Source: Ceriagrion tenellum
Lineage: Eukaryota > Arthropoda > Insecta > Odonata > Coenagrionidae
Reading direction: 5' to 3'
Assembly: GCA_963169105.1 (NCBI GenBank)
Contig: OY720633.1
Span: 140,970,700 to 141,034,699, forward strand
DNA: 64,000 bases
Below the pieces are notes generated by a model that was given only the letters and a program-made list of their open reading frames with translations, was not told where the DNA came from and ran no database searches. Every line of letters begins with the position of its first letter. The first letter of the stretch is position 1. Made by a program: the position numbers and the translations under genes. Below are positions 59,426-64,000 of the stretch, piece by piece.

Positions 59426-60204
59426 CATGCCGTTCTTCCGATTGGTATTGCAGTATATTCTTCCCAAATATTATCTATCACCTCGTTATCTCTTTAGTTA
59501 TCCTCCAATTATATGTTAATTTATTAAAAGGGTCGAGAGACTACAACTTTCTTCATCAGTCCAAAGGTCACTCCACACATTCTTAAAGATAAAAAGTTAA
59601 AGAATAACTTATTTAGAAAGGTGTTTTTAAACTGCAAGGAGTGGAGATAACTCTTAAAATTCATACTTAATGCAGGACAGCTTTAATCACCAGTTCATTA
59701 GCAACAGATTTCTGGTTTTTATATTCTACACACCCCGTATTGTAACCACTGATGAATATTCGTTTACAAAAATATTTTAAAATTGAAATAGGTGGAAATA
59801 AACTTCAATATTCATTGCATCATTAAGGTAATCTCTAAAAAGGAACCTGCATTCTTGTTATACATGTATTTTGAAGTGATTATGAATCACAATTTTATTG
59901 AAATCAAAAACTTTGATTGATCTTTTAAAGCCTTATAGCTGAATAACTTGAAATGGTGACAAAGTACGGTAACAAGTCAGGTTATATTAGATTGAGTAAT
60001 AGTTGATGGAAAATTGCTTTCTTTTTATATCTTTCTGCCTTTTCATACTTAGTGATGATGTCTTCTCTTAAAGCCCTATATACCTATCAGTTTAATTCTA
60101 CGAAATATTTTTGGTGATAATTCTCTTTGCGATCAAGTAACAAGGGTTATTTGATACATAATGCAGAAATGAAAAATTTGCAATTATCCATATAAATAAA
60201 TTTT
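59426..60204. other. AT-rich spacer
   Basis: Nothing recognised. Confidence 0.45.
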
Positions 60205-60250
60205 ACTTTTACCTCGGTTTTAATGTTTTTACATCATCATCAGGTGGCAA
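60205..60250 (-). repeat. Hammerhead-like motif, degenerate
   Basis: On minus: CTGATGA (60237-60243), a TGATGTAAAAACATT stretch in which ATGT can pair with ACAT, then AAAACCGAGGT where GAAAC would be expected. CG-to-TA change at the GAAA position would abolish the ribozyme. It is included because its layout matches the copies at 10 and 56 kb. Confidence 0.4.
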
Positions 60251-60494
60251 ATTAAGCTAAGTGCATACTATATGTGTATAGTCATTTTTTTTCAATTGTG
60301 TCTGCCAGTGAAATTTTTCATTTCTGCATCATGCATAAATTCCATTCAATATCGCAGGAATCTTCGGATTTCATATTTTTTGACACAGTTTTACTTGCTA
60401 AATCGACTGGACTTCTCTTACCCTCAAATTTTATGCATTTTGTGTTTCTATACATAATTTCTGTCCACTTAAAATATACACCTACATAATCGAA

Positions 60495-61165
60495 AATTAA
60501 TGGCCCATATTTTATATTTTTCATATTCTCTTCTTCCACTCAACCTCCGTATACCTACTCGGCATTTTTCCTCAACTTATTCCTCCAATCTTCCTCCAGC
60601 TACCGAAAATCTCCGCATCCCATCTTCTCATTCACCCTCCTCCCTTTTTCCCGAATCCTCAAACCCTACTAACTCGCTTCCGCCCTACCCACACCAACCT
60701 CTCCAACCGCTCTCCCCACCTCTTTCTCCTCCTCGCGGTAGAAATCCATTTTTATTCTCCTCTTACCCGAGGATACCAATCTCGTGATCCGTTCTCCAGG
60801 AAACTCGTTAAGAATTTAGGTTTCGGCCCATATAGGCAAATGGCTCCGCTATTCATCGCAAAGTGAGGACTCCTCATCGAATCGAGATTTCGACGGAAGT
60901 TGGGCATGGTCGAAAAAAAATAAAGGAAAATTTTTAAAAATATAATTTGTCTATAAACCTCCATCCTCCCCTTCGCCCTCAGATACGAAAGGGAGCTGTC
61001 TTTCCTCTCTCTTTCCACCAAACCCCTCCTTCCACCACCTCCACCCCCTCCCATCTCCCATTTCCTGAGGGAGCTGAATTGCCAGTAAGAGGCGTATAAC
61101 GAGTGGTTTCCTTTTACCCTTACCTCCCACTCCTGTTCATTTTTCAAATAATTTTTTCCAGGCCT
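60495..61165. other. Pyrimidine-rich island
   Basis: CT-rich on +, with a purine-rich middle around 60830-60960 and CT-rich again to about 61140. Frames on both strands (60500-60787 +, 60752-61147 -) are low-complexity; the latter includes a Gly run. Confidence 0.5.
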
Positions 61166-62045
61166 TGCCTAAGGAGGTCCCATCGATAGAAGTTGTTGAA
61201 TGACGCTGTCAAATCACATCTTAACAAGTGGGGCAGTTTCGAGAAAATTAATCCTTAGATTTTTTTACAGCTGTTCGGAAGATCCAGCAAATATTTTCTG
61301 CATGAAAGAGAACATAAAGTCAAAACATTCCTTTCAACCAAATGCCCTCCTCTCTTTCAAACTCCCTTTGGTCTTAAATTATCCATCCCCTGGAACTGTT
61401 TAACTTCGGAGAGTTTATAAAGCCAGTGATTTCCATGAACTGCGACGAAAATTTTCAAAAGATTTGGCTTCCTTATATATTTTTAAAAATAGTTCGATTT
61501 CTTTAAGAAAATAATGCTGCCATCTTTATTTATTTTCTTGTATCTGATTTCAATTGAAACTCTTTGTTAAAAGCATCACTTATTATTATGTGCATTATAC
61601 GTCCAAGGGAGAGAAATATGTGTCTGAAGTTTTAATCCTGCTAGGGCTAATCTTGAACCCTTTATTAAATTATTACCACAATAGAAAGGAGTTGTATGAA
61701 GATTTCATCACTTGACCGAAAACAAAAATGAAAAAATGTATGCATCTTAGTTATGCATTTATCATTTCTAAGTCTTGTAATTTGTAATGTAATTTGAAAG
61801 AATTTTTTGAACTTAGACTAGACTTCCATGCCTTACCGTTATCACTGTCAGCCTTTGTTTGCGATAGTGGTGCTTTTTTGTGCATTGCCTCCGTAATTAA
61901 CAAAAATCCTATAGTAAGCACAGAAAAGAAAATTTTTCTCGATTAATTCATCCACTTTCACTATATCTGCATAAATTCAATGAAAGAATTGGATTGACTA
62001 AAGGATCTTTCGATTAGCCATTTTTTATTATTTTTTAAGTATTCT
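61166..62045. other. AT-rich spacer
   Basis: Nothing recognised. Confidence 0.45.
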
Positions 62046-63238
62046 ACTGGTGGAGGAAAATTTTGATGAAAGTCATAGAATATCCTACCGGATTTCTACA
62101 CTACCAGGCGCCTAAATACCTCTAGTATCTCCTTTTTCGCCTAAGTATACGATCTGTCTACCCTCATCCCGTCCATCAAACCTATTCTCTTTCTTCTCCT
62201 TCCCGCTTGCCCAAAACCCTTTCCTCTATCACACTTTTGTGCAACCTGCTACCCCCTTACATCCTCCAGGCACCTACACTACCTATCCCGAATTTCATTC
62301 ATAAGTTTCCTTTCAATGCATCTACTGAAGCTACAAAAAGCATCTACTAAAGCTTGTGGTCCCTTCGAAAATCGACTAGCCAACGCTGATCGTCCATGAA
62401 TCTCACCGACATCAATAGATGCCCTCCAACTTTGACTCCCGTATTAAATTCTTCCCATGATTGTCTTACCATCTTACCATCTGCTCAGCAATAATGTTAA
62501 AAAGCAAATGCGGCCACTGGCACACTTGCCTTACACCGCAACCTATAGTTGCCCACCCTGTTCACCTGCAGCCACCCTCACCTGTGCCCTTTGAGCCATA
62601 TATAGGTTTCGGATTAATCTCCAGTCTCGCCAATACATTTCCATTTTCCCCAGTATATCCGTTAGTTTTCCAATTTATTATATCAAAAGTCTATTTAAAA
62701 TCCACGCAGCAAGCGATAACATCCTGGTTATATTCCCTGTTTCTATTTATAAGTGTTCTCATCACTGCAATCGCGTCTCGAGTTGACCTTCCCTTCCGAA
62801 ACTCAAACTGGTCATCATCCGAGTAGTTACTGGCCTTACTCTCAAACATGTTATTGATTTTTCGAAGTAAAACTTTGGCTACGTGTGAAATCGTAATGAT
62901 TGTTATATTTTCCTCGCACTCTGATGCTTTTTTTTTCTTCGGAATAGGAAGCAGCGCTGTTTTCACGATGTCCTCCGGCCATGAACCTTCCTCGTATATA
63001 CGAAGAATAAGTTTGAAAAAAGCTTGTCTACCTTTATTTCCTAAATTCTTAAGCAGCCCCGAAGGCATTCCAACTACTTTTCTAGCCCCTATCTCTTTCA
63101 ATGCTTTCTCTTTTTCACAGTCGAGTATCATTGGCCGGAGGTTGTCATCATCTAGAGTTCCCTCATTCTCTATTTCTAAATTAGTTGTTCTACTATCGCT
63201 GTCATATTGCTCCTCCACGTAACTTTTTTCCCTTTCAG

Positions 63239-63302
63239 CGCTTCTAAGTTTCACCTCTTTATCTTCCTACTTTTACTCAGCTTTTTTATTCTAAAATCAC
63301 AA
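63239..63302 (-). repeat. Internal duplicate in the family B element, copy 1
   Basis: On minus this ~65-bp stretch repeats 63719-63784 (KSRxIKRxxLEALKG-type sequence). It sits immediately before the RT frame; the partner sits after the endonuclease. Confidence 0.8.
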
Positions 63303-63718
63303 TCTTTAGTGCCGTTTCCCTTCTCTTACCTCCCGATTACAATTTTATCTGAGCATATAACACACCCAAACCCCCTACCTTTTGCAGCTTTTTCATTTCC
63401 TCGTATAGTTTCTTTCACCAGTTTTTCTTTGCCCGATTGGTTATTCGCCGGAGATAATTATTTATTTCATTTTACTTCAGTTTACCTAGGTCAGTGTTGA
63501 CGTTTTTCCACTTTTTCCTCTCCTCCATACTCCTAATCATTTCTTTCTTATCCCTCCTTTACCCTCCACGTTTTTATTGATAAAATTGTTTTCTCTGTTG
63601 CTCTTACTACGCCTGTTTTTATATTTTCCCATTTCCCTTTGATTGAGCCTATTTCCTTTGCTTTGCCTATGTTTCCTTCCCCTAGCTTTTGGTATTCCCT
63701 CCTTCTTTCCCCTTTCAA

Positions 63719-63784
63719 CGCTTCTAATTTTCATCTCTTTATTCTCCTACTTTTATTTTGCTTTTTGAATCTAACATCACAATT
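63719..63784 (-). repeat. Internal duplicate in the family B element, copy 2
   Basis: Partner of 63239-63302; both read GATAAAGAG/AATAAAGAG followed by (G/A)TGAAA(C/A)TTAGAAGCG on minus. It directly follows the endonuclease block DHKLVMMNCDVR, which is its expected place, so 63239-63302 is the extra copy. Confidence 0.8.
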
Positions 63785-64000
63785 CATCATTACTAACTTA
63801 TGATCCGAGTCTGCATCAGCCCTCGGATAGCTCCGCGAGTTGTCGCAGTTCCTTAATCTTTGCCTAACCATGATGTTATCTATGTGATATCTTCCAGTGT
63901 CTCTCGGTATTTTTCAGGGGCACCTCCGCATGCGATGGTGTTTAAACCAAGTGTTTTTTACTTTTAATATATTTCTCCTTCAAAATTCAACTGTCCTCTC

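Larger units (their letters stand above)
62050..63990 (-). pseudogene. Non-LTR retrotransposon (family B): endonuclease-RT remnant
   Basis: Read on minus from the right edge. At 63960-63780: NTWFKHHRMRR, GRYHIDNIMVRQRLRNC and YPRADADSDHKLVMMNCDVR, the C-terminal part of an APE-type endonuclease including the SDHKLV catalytic block. A linker follows with KWKNVNTDLGKL and NNYLRRITNRAKKNW (about 63515-63420). At 63254-62691 is an open 187-codon RT frame: YVEEQYDSD, LLKNLGNKGRQAFFKLI, WPEDIVKTALLPIPKKKKAS (block 1) and QFEFRKGRSTRDAIAVMRTL (block 2). It ends at the KAFD block, where a TAG interrupts DFK. Decayed pieces follow: LIRNLYMAQRAQVRVA, CGVRQVCQWPHLLFNI and the catalytic box as FMDD (62387-62406, normally FADD). 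The thumb is mostly deleted before the tail (RRRKRIGLMDGMRVDRSYT, about 62200-62140). The element is non-functional; its 5' part lies outside the window. Confidence 0.93.

Overview
The window looks like non-coding, repeat-littered nuclear DNA from an animal, most likely an arthropod with a sizeable genome. There is no dense gene array, no operon-like spacing and no rRNA or functional tRNA gene that I can recognise. Every protein similarity I can defend belongs to a decayed retrotransposon. The non-LTR families present (an APE-type endonuclease joined to a reverse transcriptase, with FADD or YVDD boxes), a tRNA-derived SINE, an RTE-type 3' end and hammerhead-ribozyme-like repeats are all common in arthropod genomes. 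The arthropod call is an inference; I cannot name a species.

Layout. 0-2 kb: two 3' ends of one non-LTR family in opposite orientations. 2-9.4 kb: AT-rich DNA broken by purine/pyrimidine-rich islands and one SINE tail. 10.0-10.5 kb: a foldback element carrying three copies of a hammerhead-like motif. 12.1-16.2 kb: a decayed Jockey/CR1-type retrotransposon (endonuclease, then reverse transcriptase) split by a nested insertion of about 1.2 kb. 19.4-27.2 kb: alternating GC-richer islands, AT-rich DNA and two reverse transcriptase tails. 27.6-29.4 kb: two reverse transcriptase remnants in opposite orientations, almost touching. 30.8-40 kb: further short remnants, and a 122-bp segment copied in inverted orientation 1.5 kb away. 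41.8-42.1 kb: a SINE with a perfect 14-bp target-site duplication. 43-46.3 kb: strongly purine-rich islands with a G-quadruplex motif. 47-57.9 kb: AT-rich DNA with tandem repeats and more hammerhead-like motifs. 57.8-61.2 kb: pyrimidine-rich islands. 62.05-64.0 kb: the best preserved retrotransposon, on the minus strand, running off the right edge.

About twenty islands, 0.3-1.3 kb long, are GC-richer and extremely strand-biased (GGA or CTT/CCT-rich). They generate the longest open frames in the window (up to 295 codons). I regard these frames as low-complexity by-products because both strands are often open and the predicted proteins are only Pro/Ser/Leu- or Arg/Glu/Gly-rich. No host gene can be supported from the sequence alone.

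How the parts relate: the history that can be read is one of repeated retrotransposon insertion, internal deletion, nesting, tandem duplication and repair-type copying. The most unusual structure is the three-copy hammerhead-like foldback at 10.0-10.5 kb; related motifs lie at 47.4, 56.0 and 60.2 kb.
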